From Priestia megaterium (GTDB taxonomy: Bacteria; Bacillota; Bacilli; Bacillales; Bacillaceae_H): a stretch of 64,000 bases of DNA. Location: the NCBI GenBank assembly GCA_008180335.1, contig VTEF01000005.1, positions 1-64,000 on the forward strand, given 5' to 3'. Below, one piece after another: positions 26,112-35,120 of this stretch. A program made the position numbers and the translations under genes. The notes under the pieces were generated by a model. The model did no database searches. It worked only from the letters and a program-made list of their open reading frames with translations, and was not told the DNA's origin. Within the stretch, counting starts at the first letter, position 1, and every line of letters begins with the position of its first letter.

Positions 26112-26299
26112 TTTTCTGCTCCTTAGTTAACGACTTTTTTCTTTATATACTATCAATTTACTGAACGTTTACAAAATGAAAAAGTTTCTACTATTGCTTT
26201 GGAATGATTCTGCTTTTTTAAATGGTTCTTCGGAAAAGAAGGAAAGTAATTTGAGAGGGGCATTTCTGAGAAGATAAAGAACATTTACAGATAGTAAAG

Positions 26300-26328
26300 C
26301 CTTCAAGAATTTTCTTAGAAGGCTTTCG
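26300..26328. terminator. Hairpin downstream of DJ-1 gene
   Basis: AAAGCCTTC / GAAGGCTTT stem 34 bases past the DJ-1-family stop; no strong T tract. Confidence 0.5.
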
Positions 26329-26361
26329 ATCTGCAGAAATTTTCTTTTTATCAGCGTTAAA

Positions 26362-26880
26362 TTAACATAATGCTTTTGCTAAGCTCTGACCAAATTCTTT
26401 TGCACCATCCGGACCGTCGCCTGTAATAATATCGTCATGAGCTACAACATGCTCGACAACATATTCTACGTTATTTGCTTTTAATTCGTTAATTTGCACA
26501 TCCACTGGGTAGCATGCTGCTGTTCGGCCAGAAAGTAATCCTGTTTTAACGACCGTAACCGCTCCTGCACAAATTCCTGTAACAAGCACTTTTTGCTCAT
26601 GTGCTTGCTTTAAGTAAGCTTGCAATTCTTCATTTTCCCATAAATGATCGTTCGTGCCTGATCCTCCGATGACAGAAATCACATCATAATCACTTGATGA
26701 AACATCAGAGAAAATAACTTCTGCTTTCGCTTTCCCTTCGTAATCTCCAGTAATTTCACCTGTTTTTGTGCTTGCAATTGTCACTTCAACCCCTGCGTTT
26801 TCTAAAGCTTCTTTCGGTTGAAATAATTCATCTTCATTAAACCGTTCTGGTGGTATAATAAATAATGCTTTCTTATTCAT
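26362..26880 (-). CDS. DJ-1/PfpI family protein
   Basis: 172-residue cytoplasmic protein of the DJ-1/ThiJ/PfpI superfamily (glyoxalase III, protease or chaperone activities are known in relatives). It begins KKALFIIPPERFNEDEL, has VISVIGGSG and the nucleophile elbow VTGICAGA with the reactive Cys, then GDGPDGAKEFGQ near the end. Divergently transcribed from an HxlR regulator 148 bases away, which probably controls it, perhaps in response to electrophiles. AGGAGG site present. Confidence 0.85.
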   Translation of the reverse strand: MNKKALFIIPPERFNEDELFQPKEALENAGVEVTIASTKTGEITGDYEGKAKAEVIFSDVSSSDYDVISVIGGSGTNDHLWENEELQAYLKQAHEQKVLVTGICAGAVTVVKTGLLSGRTAACYPVDVQINELKANNVEYVVEHVVAHDDIITGDGPDGAKEFGQSLAKALC

Positions 26881-26922
26881 TTTAGATTTTCCTCCTAAAA
26901 GTTAAATTAAGTTGTCTTTAAG

Positions 26923-26934
26923 ACTAAATTTAGT
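26923..26934. promoter_or_regulatory. Palindrome between DJ-1 and HxlR genes
   Basis: ACTAAATTTAGT, a perfect 12-bp palindrome in the divergent promoter region, is a candidate HxlR operator. A direct pair of GGTTAC (26984-27000 region) lies nearer the regulator start. Confidence 0.5.
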
Positions 26935-27028
26935 TTATAGTAAATTATTTCCCCTGTGAAGAATGCACTTTTTTGTGCGGAGGTTACCAAAAGGTTACTA
27001 TTGTAAAAATACAAGGAGATGAACGATC

Positions 27029-27424
27029 GTGTCAGATACATTGCGAGAAGAAATTAGAGAAAAAATAGTAAATGGAGATTTTAACTGTGAAAAAGAACTT
27101 ACCTTATCCATTCTTAGCGGAAAATGGAAAGTGGTTATTTTATGGCATTTAGGCGTAGAAGGACCACACCGATTCAGTGATCTTCAAAAACTGTTCCCTA
27201 AAATATCTCATAAAATATTATCAAATCAGTTGCGTGAATTAATGGAAGATGGGATTGTTCATCGGGAAGTGTTCCCTGAAACCCCTCCTAAAGTTGAATA
27301 TTCAATAACTGAGCTTGGAATGACTTTATTGCCCATCGTTGAAATGATGTATGAATGGGGACAAAAACGAATGATAGAGATCAAACGACAAATACAAGTT
27401 CCAGAAAAAGAAAATGAAGCATAA
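27029..27424 (+). CDS. HxlR-family transcriptional regulator
   Basis: 131-residue winged-helix regulator. The pattern [22 protein letters not shown] (conserved Cys near the N-terminus), [29 protein letters not shown] and EYSITELG is diagnostic of HxlR/MarR-like DUF24 proteins; in YodB/HypR relatives the N-terminal Cys senses quinones and disulfide stress. Divergent from the DJ-1 gene, its likely target. Confidence 0.88.
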   Translation: MSDTLREEIREKIVNGDFNCEKELTLSILSGKWKVVILWHLGVEGPHRFSDLQKLFPKISHKILSNQLRELMEDGIVHREVFPETPPKVEYSITELGMTLLPIVEMMYEWGQKRMIEIKRQIQVPEKENEA

Positions 27425-27563
27425 AAATCCAGTACATTTGACTCTTAAAAAACAGGAAGATCCCCACTCGAAGTTCTTAAAAAGCAAAGAGAATAAGTGG
27501 GGGCAGCTGCCTGTAAGAGTCTGACCATAAAAATACAGACTACGCTGCACACTATTTAAATCG

Positions 27564-29066
27564 TTATAAAACTCCTGAGAATAAGCGAGCAAATGACTCT
27601 TTTGAACGTGCAGCAAGCCCTCTTTTATAAAAGGCAACGGGTTTAATAAGCTCACTTTCCTCCATATCTTCTTGAAAATTGTCAATTAAATTTTGAATCG
27701 TGCTTGTCCCAACTAAAAAAGCGTTGACTTCAAAATTCAGATGAAAGCTTCGCATATCGACATTCGCTGTTCCAATTGAAGCTAAGTCACCATCGATAAT
27801 GACAACCTTTTGGTGCAAGAATCCTTTTTTATATGAATAAATTTCAATGCCACAACGCAGCAACTCTCCAAAATAAGACCTAGTCGCATACTGTGTTAAA
27901 AAACCGTCGTTAACTTTCGGAACCATAATCCGGACTTCTATACCTTTTCGGGCCGCAATGCGGAGAGCAGTGCGAATCGCTTCATTCGGAACAAAATATG
28001 GCGTTGAGATCCAGATTGATTTAGCTGCGCATGAAATCATTGTATAATAATAATCACTCATATTTTCTTGCGTATCAGGACCAGTGGCAACAATTTGAAC
28101 CATACCATCTCCTTCTACAGAACTAGGTGACGTATAAATATGGTCTTCTAACAAATTTTCACCAGAGACATATTCCCAGTCAAATAAGAAGATGGCATGA
28201 AGTGTCTGTACTGATTCCCCTGTCAGCATCAAATGCGTATCTCGCCAAAACCCGATTTCTTTGTCTTTTCCTAAATATTCAACTCCAACATTTAAACCGC
28301 CAACAAACCCAATTTTCCCGTCAATGACAACAATCTTGCGGTGATTTCGAAAATTAAATTTCTGATTAAAAAAACCATATTTAATCGGTGAAAACGGATA
28401 AACCTTTACACCTCTTTGTTTTAATTTCTTAATATCAGCGCCTGATAACGCAAGGCTTCCAATCGTGTCATATGTAAAACGGACTTCTATGCCTGTTTGT
28501 GCTTTTTCAATTAATATGTCCATTATTTCTTTGCCTAAAGGATCGGAACGAAAAATGTAATATTCCATATGAATAAAATGCTCGGCTGCCTGTAAAGCTT
28601 TTTTAATTTCAGCAAATGTCGCTTCGCCATTTGTTAACACTTTCGTCTGTGTACACGTGTTCATCTTCGTTAACGAAACGCTTTCTGAATACTTAGCGAA
28701 ACATTTTTGATGAGCCTTTAAAGCTGAAAAATCAACATCCCGTTCTTTCTCAGTGATTTTTTTTAATTCTTCACGATCATTTATTCGTTTACTTTTAAAT
28801 AAGTAGCCTTTTAAGTATAACTGACCTGAATATAAATAAAACACGTATCCGATAACAGGAAAAAATAATAAAACATATATCCATAAAAGTGTATTTTCAG
28901 GTGTGCGATTTTCAAGCATAAGTGAATAAATACTAATAAAAATCATCACTCCGTAAAGAAGCACAAGCACAATTTTCCACATGATGTAAATGTGCGTAAA
29001 TAGTACAAAATAAAGGGCAAGAATAATAAGAAATAAAAATAGAAAGTCTACTCTTCTTTTTTTCAT
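27564..29066 (-). CDS. cls: Cardiolipin synthase
   Basis: Condenses phosphatidylglycerol to cardiolipin at the membrane. 500 residues, normal length. Two N-terminal membrane segments, then two phospholipase D domains with the HKD motifs HRKIVVIDGKIGFVGG and HQKVVIIDGDLASIGTANVD. C-terminal ESFARLFSGVL-type tail is typical of bacterial Cls. No operon partner; a short minus-strand frame (29157-29255) precedes it. Confidence 0.93.
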   Translation of the reverse strand: MKKRRVDFLFLFLIILALYFVLFTHIYIMWKIVLVLLYGVMIFISIYSLMLENRTPENTLLWIYVLLFFPVIGYVFYLYSGQLYLKGYLFKSKRINDREELKKITEKERDVDFSALKAHQKCFAKYSESVSLTKMNTCTQTKVLTNGEATFAEIKKALQAAEHFIHMEYYIFRSDPLGKEIMDILIEKAQTGIEVRFTYDTIGSLALSGADIKKLKQRGVKVYPFSPIKYGFFNQKFNFRNHRKIVVIDGKIGFVGGLNVGVEYLGKDKEIGFWRDTHLMLTGESVQTLHAIFLFDWEYVSGENLLEDHIYTSPSSVEGDGMVQIVATGPDTQENMSDYYYTMISCAAKSIWISTPYFVPNEAIRTALRIAARKGIEVRIMVPKVNDGFLTQYATRSYFGELLRCGIEIYSYKKGFLHQKVVIIDGDLASIGTANVDMRSFHLNFEVNAFLVGTSTIQNLIDNFQEDMEESELIKPVAFYKRGLAARSKESFARLFSGVL

Positions 29067-29156
29067 ATACTATGCTCCATATCGTCTGTATTCGCTTTCT
29101 TATTTTGACCTCTCTATCCAAAAATAATTTAGTCAACTTGTAAAATAAAGTTTCGA

Positions 29157-29255
29157 TTAACGGGGGTGATATGGGTCACATAAATATTGCCTCAGTCCCC
29201 GGCAGCGTCTGCTCTTAATATTCACTCCTTTATAGGATTTATGTAATAAGTTCAT
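29157..29255 (-). CDS. Possible 32-residue basic leader peptide
   Basis: An open frame of 32 codons upstream of cls. Its second part, NIKSRRCRGLRQYLCDPYHP, is Arg- and Cys-rich and uses GC-rich codons unlike the surrounding AT-rich sequence, so it looks like coding DNA or a fragment of it. AAAGGAG stands next to an internal GTG (29225), but the spacing to any start is poor. It could be a regulatory upstream ORF for cls or a gene fragment. Confidence 0.3.
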   Translation of the reverse strand: MNLLHKSYKGVNIKSRRCRGLRQYLCDPYHPR

Positions 29256-29345
29256 ATCCTTTAGCCGTCATAACACCAACATTTAGATGGTATTTAGTTT
29301 CCCTCTTTAAACAATTTACACACCTCATTTTTTCTTCTCAATCAA

Positions 29346-29378
29346 AAAAAGCTCATGTTAGGTACCCTAACATGAGCT
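29346..29378 (-). terminator. MFS gene terminator
   Basis: GCTCATGTTAGG / CCTAACATGAGC perfect stem with TTTTTTT on the minus strand; about 60 bases after the MFS stop codon. Confidence 0.85.
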
Positions 29379-29439
29379 TAATCATAAAAACACGTAATGT
29401 AATTCACCGTTGTATTGATGAAGTTGCTCCTTCAGCTTT

Positions 29440-30630
29440 TTATGCTACACCTTTTGCATTTGATGAATGTTCTTGCGATTTTCCTTTATTAATGAGTAAA
29501 GCAAAAATAAGCATAATGACAACAAATACGATTGGAACATTAAATCCAACAGAAGGGCCTAAAAGATCCGAAAGAACCCCCACAAGCCAGCCTGCCATCG
29601 CTCCGCCGATGCCAGCTGCCACATAAACAAAGCCTAAAGCTGAACCGCCTTTGTCTGTTGTTTTTGCGCCAATTGCTGTTGCAGTTGGAAATAAGACAGA
29701 AAAAGCTAATCCAACAGACATAAACAAATACACCCACTCGGCTGCGAACAATTTGCTTCCAATTAAAGTCACAACAGAAAATATTGAAAATAGAAGGAGC
29801 GTCTTTTTCTCTCCTAATTTATAATTAATAAATCCGCCTGCAAAACGGCCAATTGTAAATAATACAGAAAAACTTGCAATAACGTAAGCCGCAATTTTAC
29901 GCTTCTCTTCTAACGACATGTTCGCAATATCTAGCGAAGTATAATAAATCGGGAAGAAGTTCATAAATGCGTTTTCTGCTGATACGTAAAAAATTAAGAA
30001 AAACACTACAAGGAGAAACTCTTTATTTTTAATTGTTCCTAAGAAATCTTTAATGTTTAATTCTTCTGCTGGTGGTTTTGGTAAATCAGAGAACGTAATC
30101 ACAACCATTGTAACTGCAATAATAATCGCCAATCCAATATAGAAATAACGCCACGTTAGACTGTTGTCAAACATCATGTTCATAATAATAGGCATCACTA
30201 TCATTCCAAGTCCAAAGACACCGTTTGCAATATTAAACATCGACCCAGCATTTTCCTTATATAATGCCGGAATAATGGTATTAATAGATACAGTCATCGA
30301 ACCAATGCCCAGACCAACAATTGAATAAAAGCCTAAAAAGAATAAAGCGCTTCCTGCAAGGCCTGTTAAAAACAGGCCAACCGTCATGCTCGCTGCACCT
30401 GCTAGCATCATGAAACGAAGCCCTTTTTTATCGGTTAAGTATCCTGTTATCATACTCGCAATAACAAATCCCCATTGAAACACAAATAAGACTAGGCCAA
30501 TTTGACTTAAACTTAACCCAATGTCTCCTTTTACTTGCTCAAGAATAATTCCTTTTGTGTTTGCTAGCCCCCCTAATATAAACATGGTGACAAACAAAAG
30601 AAATAACACCTGTATTTTTTGCTTATTCAA
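29440..30630 (-). CDS. MFS transporter, FHS/GlcP-like
   Basis: 396-residue proton-linked permease with about twelve membrane segments. The layout (GGLANTKGIILEQVKGDIGLS near the N-terminus, GYLTDKKGLRFMM, SIVGLGIGSMTVSINTI) is like the fucose/glucose:H+ symporter branch that includes Bacillus GlcP, so a monosaccharide is the likely substrate. The start is TTG at 30630 with AAAGGAG 8 bases upstream; the GTG at 30639 touches the site. A palindromic cre about 110 bases upstream supports carbon-source control. Confidence 0.8.
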   Translation of the reverse strand: MNKQKIQVLFLLFVTMFILGGLANTKGIILEQVKGDIGLSLSQIGLVLFVFQWGFVIASMITGYLTDKKGLRFMMLAGAASMTVGLFLTGLAGSALFFLGFYSIVGLGIGSMTVSINTIIPALYKENAGSMFNIANGVFGLGMIVMPIIMNMMFDNSLTWRYFYIGLAIIIAVTMVVITFSDLPKPPAEELNIKDFLGTIKNKEFLLVVFFLIFYVSAENAFMNFFPIYYTSLDIANMSLEEKRKIAAYVIASFSVLFTIGRFAGGFINYKLGEKKTLLLFSIFSVVTLIGSKLFAAEWVYLFMSVGLAFSVLFPTATAIGAKTTDKGGSALGFVYVAAGIGGAMAGWLVGVLSDLLGPSVGFNVPIVFVVIMLIFALLINKGKSQEHSSNAKGVA

Positions 30631-30737
30631 CCTTTCCACTCCTTTAACAAACGTAAATAACTAATCAGCTTCAAATACGAATTCTATTCTGTTAAAAAGT
30701 ACATTCATTTTTGAGATTTACACTAGCACTTTTTTTA

Positions 30738-30751
30738 TGCAAACGTTTGCA
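30738..30751. promoter_or_regulatory. Palindromic cre / LacI-type operator
   Basis: TGCAAACGTTTGCA is a perfect 14-bp palindrome with the central CG and flanks of a cre or LacI/GalR operator, in the promoter region of the FHS-type transporter. Confidence 0.75.
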
Positions 30752-30942
30752 CTTTATGATAAAAAACAATAGCATTATTTTACCCTTTTTTATTTTTTTT
30801 TGCAATCATCATTTTAGACAACAAAGATACATATTGCATATAAGTATTGTAAATGTTTTCCCGAATACAGCTGATTGATTGAATTTCCGTTGGTTATTTA
30901 TGCTAAAATTACTTATATCTGATAGAAGAAGGCAGGGATAAC

Positions 30943-31383
30943 ATGAAAGCAAATTATGACCGTGCATTTGGCGTATATGGAATTTGCATAGAAGATGGAA
31001 AATTACTTGTCATTCGCAAAAATCGCGGACCATACATTCATCGATTCGATTTACCAGGCGGAAATTTAGAGCATGCTGAAACATTAATAGATGGAATAAA
31101 ACGTGAATTTGTTGAAGAAACAGGCTTTACAGTTGAGATTGTAGACCAAGCCGGTGTAACGGATTTTCAATACCCTTGCAAATGGAAAGAGTTCACTCAT
31201 GTTCATCACATTGCTGTGTTTTATTATGTTCGCATCACTGGCGGGCAGCTTGCTAGCAACCCCGACCAATTTGACGGCCAAGATTCATTAGAAGCACTTT
31301 GGGTCACACCTGACCATCTACATATTGATAATGCTTCTCCTCTTGTATTAAAAGCAGTTGAATCTCTTTCTTTATCTTCTTAG
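30943..31383 (+). CDS. Nudix hydrolase
   Basis: 146-residue pyrophosphohydrolase with the Nudix box GGNLEHAETLIDGIKREFVEETGF (Gx5Ex7REUxEExGU). N-terminal strand RAFGVYGICIEDGKLLVIRK is typical. Substrate unknown. Stands between two transporter genes with no evident operon. Confidence 0.88.
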   Translation: MKANYDRAFGVYGICIEDGKLLVIRKNRGPYIHRFDLPGGNLEHAETLIDGIKREFVEETGFTVEIVDQAGVTDFQYPCKWKEFTHVHHIAVFYYVRITGGQLASNPDQFDGQDSLEALWVTPDHLHIDNASPLVLKAVESLSLSS

Positions 31384-31581
31384 CCCTATCAATCTCATAT
31401 TTATGAAGAATGGGAGCTAAAAAAAAAATAATTAACGTTTTGAATCGTTATAAGATAGGGTAATATGAAGATATTGTCCAGCTTATTACAAAGCTTTGAG
31501 CCGCCTAAATGTTTCATCGGTCTTTCAGCTAAAGATGAAACAAAGTCTTACTAGTTAGCAGCTTTGAATGGAGGTTATGAT

Positions 31582-32685
31582 TTGTCAAAATTAAAGAAAT
31601 TTCAGTTTTGGACGATCCAACTCGTCCTAATTGCATTATTCATTTACATATGCACAAAAATTTCATTTGTGTTTGAACCAATCGTTGTCTTTGTCACAAC
31701 GCTATTCTTTCCTATACTCGTATCCGGATTTTTATATTTTTTATTTAGCCCTATTGTTTTTTTCCTGGAAAAGAAACGCGTGCCTAAAACTGTTAGTATT
31801 TTAGTATTATATGCTGTTTTTATTGGCGTTATTTCACTAGCAGTCGGAACATTAGGGCCTGCACTATCAAAAGAAGCGAATGATTTCGCCGACAAGGTGC
31901 CTACATATGTAGAGAAAAGCCAAGCAGCGATTAAAGACCTCTCTGAAACAGAAGGGTTTCAATGGATTGTCGAACAAGAATATGTTTCACTAGAAAAAAT
32001 CGAAAATTCCATTCTAAAATTTTCTTCCAACATTACAAATGGAATAACATCGAGTCTGACGACGGTATTTAGTGTGTTAACAAATATTACACTAACCATC
32101 TTCACCGTTCCGTTTATCTTATTTTATATGTTGAAAGATGGGCACCGGCTTCCGAAATATATCGTCAAAATATTCCCGCCTTCTTATCAACGAGAAGGAT
32201 TAAAAATTCTTGAAGAAACAACGGAAACATTAGCAACCTATATTCAAGGTCAAATGCTTGTCGCCTTATTTGTAGGTGTATGTGCTTCCATTGGCTATTT
32301 AATTATTGGTTTGCCCTTTGCACTTGTTCTTGGTTTAATTGGGGCTGTGACAAATATCATTCCTTATTTAGGTCCTTTTATCGGAGCCGCTCCTGCTGTC
32401 TTAATTGGAATTCTCGATTCGCCAACTAAAGCGCTCTTAGTTATTTTGGTTATGGTTATTGTACAGCAGCTTGAAGGAAATGTGATCTCTCCTTTAATTA
32501 TGGGGCGTAAACTCAATATTCATCCGCTAACGATTATTTTACTTTTACTAGTAGCCGGTAATTTAGCAGGTATACTTGGAATGATTCTTGCTGTCCCGGT
32601 ATATGCTGTTACAAAAACATTGATTTTAAATATTGTTCGCCTCGTTAAACTTCGCTCAAAATCAAAAGCAGAGGTACAAGCTTAA
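31582..32685 (+). CDS. AI-2E family transporter
   Basis: 367-residue membrane protein with about eight segments and a central soluble region; GLIGAVTNIIPYLGPFIGAAPA and a C-terminal AVPVYAV block identify the AI-2E/PerM/YtvI group. Members export AI-2 or act as Na+/H+ antiporters; which applies is unknown. TTG at 31582 is chosen because GGAGGT precedes it by 6 bases; the ATG at 31564 lies on the wrong side of that site. Confidence 0.85.
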   Translation: MSKLKKFQFWTIQLVLIALFIYICTKISFVFEPIVVFVTTLFFPILVSGFLYFLFSPIVFFLEKKRVPKTVSILVLYAVFIGVISLAVGTLGPALSKEANDFADKVPTYVEKSQAAIKDLSETEGFQWIVEQEYVSLEKIENSILKFSSNITNGITSSLTTVFSVLTNITLTIFTVPFILFYMLKDGHRLPKYIVKIFPPSYQREGLKILEETTETLATYIQGQMLVALFVGVCASIGYLIIGLPFALVLGLIGAVTNIIPYLGPFIGAAPAVLIGILDSPTKALLVILVMVIVQQLEGNVISPLIMGRKLNIHPLTIILLLLVAGNLAGILGMILAVPVYAVTKTLILNIVRLVKLRSKSKAEVQA

Positions 32686-32765
32686 CTGCTTCTTCTCTGC
32701 TTATAAGTAAGTAACAACATAATAGCGGGGTTTTACTGCCTGTTGAATGGGAATCAATGATAGAT

Positions 32766-32810
32766 AAAAAAGGTTCAAGCTGTCATTTATGACAGCTTGA
32801 ACCTTTTTTA
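32766..32810. terminator. Bidirectional terminator
   Basis: AAAAGGTTCAAGCTGTCA / TGACAGCTTGAACCTTTT, an 18-bp stem with A and T flanks between converging genes. Confidence 0.9.
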
Positions 32811-32815
32811 TCTAA

Positions 32816-33478
32816 TTATTTTTTAATTAACTGTGTTAAATCTTGAATGACAACATCAGGTGCTAAGTCAGGATGTTCAATTACATTTCCTTTTCGATTC
32901 ACCCAAGCTGTTGAAAATCCATAGTTTTTTGCTCCAGCAACATCCCATGTATTCGATGATAAAAAGAGAATCTGTTCCCGATTAATACCTAATTTATTCG
33001 TTGCATAGTGATAGCTGGCCATTGCTGGTTTATATTGTTTAATCTCATCAACTGAGATTACATCATCAAATAAATGATTCAGCCGATGATGCGCCAAAAG
33101 AGGGGCAATCATTTGCTTTGGCCCATTTGTAAAAATCGCCAGTATATATCCCTTTTCTTTTAAATAAGCTAGTACTTGCTTAGTCTCTCTATATACATTT
33201 AATTTCAAGTACGTATCCATTAATATACGCTCTGCTTCGTCAGTCAGCGTGAAGCCACTTGCCTCTACTGCATATTTTAGCGATTGGTTTGTTAGTTGAT
33301 AAAAGTCGGCGTAACGTCCCATTAATTGGCTTTGCATCGCATATTCAACCTGCTTTAGACGCCACAAATAGCTGATTTGTTCCCCTTTTCCAGGATAAAG
33401 TTCATTACATATTTTAACCACAGTATGTACATCAAATAAAGTGCCGTATGTATCAAACAGAATGGCTTTAAATTTCAT
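32816..33478 (-). CDS. Haloacid dehalogenase type II (HAD)
   Basis: 220-residue HAD-superfamily hydrolase close to L-2-haloacid dehalogenases: nucleophile motif FDTYGTLFDV, IFTNGP (motif II) and LSSNTWDVAGAKNYGFSTAWVNR (the dehalogenase-type motif IV region). Hydrolyses 2-haloacids or a phosphomonoester; the true substrate is unknown. Start 33478 follows GAAGGAGG; the upstream ATG 33514 has none. Confidence 0.85.
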   Translation of the reverse strand: MKFKAILFDTYGTLFDVHTVVKICNELYPGKGEQISYLWRLKQVEYAMQSQLMGRYADFYQLTNQSLKYAVEASGFTLTDEAERILMDTYLKLNVYRETKQVLAYLKEKGYILAIFTNGPKQMIAPLLAHHRLNHLFDDVISVDEIKQYKPAMASYHYATNKLGINREQILFLSSNTWDVAGAKNYGFSTAWVNRKGNVIEHPDLAPDVVIQDLTQLIKK

Positions 33479-33561
33479 AATCGACTCGCCTCCTTCTTTC
33501 ATTTTACCCAGCAACTGAAAAACATAACGTTTTTTCTCTCAAAAGAAAAGAGATTATATTT

Positions 33562-33604
33562 ACAATAAACAATAGACATATGCACAATTCACATGTCTAT
33601 TGTT
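33562..33604. terminator. Terminator-like hairpin
   Basis: AAACAATAGACATATG-type stem pairing with CACATGTCTATTGTTT; overlaps the last codons of the 157-residue gene and can serve the minus strand. Confidence 0.6.
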
Positions 33605-34070
33605 TGTAATCCCATGCAATTTTCCATTCACCTTTTTCCTTGACTGCAAATACTAATTGATGCAAGTTGAAATTGCCGTATTTTCCTTTGTACGTCTGAA
33701 CAATCTGTATTTCGTATACTTCTTTAAAGGCTTCCATCTCATTAGTCATCTTCCATTGCTCTACCTTTTGAACATCTTTCACCTCATATGAAAAAGTATC
33801 GACACCGAAATGATTTAAAAACACATGAGCTCGATCTTGAATATACGCCCCCTTTGGAAACCTTTCTTTCATCGCCGAGTGAAATAGTTCCCAAGAATCC
33901 GAGAAATTCCCTTCTTGTTCAAGCGTATAAAATTCCTCTACTGTGCTTTTCGCTTGGTAAGTAGACGATAAAAATGTAAATTGAAAGCCCCATACGCACA
34001 ATACAATCATACTAACTAAACCGATGGCGACAAACAATCGCTTAATGAATAGCGTTCGTTTAGTATACAA
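33597..34070 (-). CDS. Membrane-anchored protein, unknown
   Basis: 157 residues with one N-terminal membrane anchor (about 12-33) and an extracytoplasmic domain of mixed alpha/beta pattern (STVEEFYTLEQEGNFSDSWELFH ... FAVKEKGEWKIAWDYKQ), reminiscent of the NTF2-like/DUF4878-type extracellular domains. TTG start at 34070 with GAGGAG 8 bases upstream. No partner evident. Confidence 0.65.
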   Translation of the reverse strand: MYTKRTLFIKRLFVAIGLVSMIVLCVWGFQFTFLSSTYQAKSTVEEFYTLEQEGNFSDSWELFHSAMKERFPKGAYIQDRAHVFLNHFGVDTFSYEVKDVQKVEQWKMTNEMEAFKEVYEIQIVQTYKGKYGNFNLHQLVFAVKEKGEWKIAWDYKQ

Positions 34071-34187
34071 AGAACATGCTCCTCTACGATTATTGATTTT
34101 TCGTTTTGCTTTTATTCATACGAGAATCAGCACTCAACACAGCTTATTCATTAAAACAAGCATTTATCCCTCTAGTCAGCATTCTAA

Positions 34188-34221
34188 AAAAGTGGCATAC
34201 CTCAATGGATATGCCACTTTT
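34188..34221 (-). terminator. Terminator
   Basis: AAAAGTGGCATA / TATGCCACTTTT stem with T runs on both sides, directly after the 55-residue minus-strand gene. Confidence 0.8.
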
Positions 34222-34222
34222 T

Positions 34223-34390
34223 CTAGACAATATGAAAAGCCATTTGCATAGCTGCTAAAAATCCGATAAACACAAGCAGCGTAATGAACCCTTCTTTCCA
34301 ATCCGGCCGATCACCGCGTACAAATTTTGCGATATCATAAGATAACATCGCTGCTAAAAAAATGGATAATACAATATAGAATGGCTCCAC
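34223..34390 (-). CDS. 55-residue membrane protein
   Basis: A short gene not obvious by length alone. GTG at 34390 is preceded by AAAGGGTGA at 7 bases; the product has two membrane helices (VEPFYIVLSIFLAAMLSYDI and FITLLVFIGFLAAMQMAF) joined by a basic loop AKFVRGDRPDWKEG, and a terminator follows the stop at once. Function and family unknown. Confidence 0.7.
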   Translation of the reverse strand: MEPFYIVLSIFLAAMLSYDIAKFVRGDRPDWKEGFITLLVFIGFLAAMQMAFHIV

Positions 34391-34591
34391 TCTTCATTCA
34401 CCCTTTCACTTTCTCTTTTAGCTTAGGCAGACCATGCAATTTACTTAAAGTCATATTTAGTATACATAGTTCATACTGTAACCTGTTCTTTTCATACTGT
34501 ACAGAAATGTTTCCTGTTTTCCTTGACAATTTTGTGAAATTTTCCATCCTTTATGCATACACTAGTTAAAAGTATGAAAGGATGATGCAGG

Positions 34592-35047
34592 TTGTCTGCG
34601 TTTAATCCTCAAAAGTTTAGCGTCACTTATCGAAAAGGAAGCACACCGACAACACCTTTTGTCGGGAGGCACTATACACTCACTCACTCTGAACAAACGG
34701 ATGATTTATTTTTATGGATTGATGATGCATTTGCCACAGACCAACTAACTGAAAAACGAAACGAACTCTTTGCAGAATGGCTTCATAAAAACGGCGTTTA
34801 CGTCTTATATATTTATGTCTTCGTTGGAAATGAACATACAGAAAAAGCAATTCAAGCAATTCGCTATACCATCTTTAAAAAAGAAATGCCAACATTACTA
34901 ACTGCTCTTCGATATGGAGATGCCACGTTTTTTCAAACACATCCTACTCTTGATCAATCCCCTATTTACGTTCACTTTCATTCAAATGACAAAGACTTCC
35001 ATACTGTCAGCTACCTTCACACTCCATCTTGCTATGTATTTAAATGA
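34592..35047 (+). CDS. Staygreen-domain protein
   Basis: 151-residue cytoplasmic protein matching the Staygreen (SGR) family: FNPQKFSVTYRKGSTPTTPFVGRHYTLTHSEQTDDLFL at the start, then AIRYTIFKKEMPTLLTALRYGDATFF and PIYVHFHS. Plant SGR removes Mg from chlorophyll a, and bacterial homologues of non-photosynthetic species are reported to have Mg-dechelatase activity in vitro; the natural substrate in a Bacillus is unknown. TTG start at 34592 with AAAGGATG. Single gene. Confidence 0.85.
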   Translation: MSAFNPQKFSVTYRKGSTPTTPFVGRHYTLTHSEQTDDLFLWIDDAFATDQLTEKRNELFAEWLHKNGVYVLYIYVFVGNEHTEKAIQAIRYTIFKKEMPTLLTALRYGDATFFQTHPTLDQSPIYVHFHSNDKDFHTVSYLHTPSCYVFK

Positions 35048-35058
35048 ACATAAAAATA

Positions 35059-35078
35059 AGAGGAGATTTCTCTCCTCT
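35059..35078 (+). terminator. Short hairpin after staygreen gene
   Basis: AGAGGAGA-TTTC-TCTCCTCT, 12 bases after the stop. Weak T tract. Confidence 0.55.
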
Positions 35079-35120
35079 AGAAGTCATTGTTTTACTTGAA
35101 CAAAAACGGACCTTTTAGTG

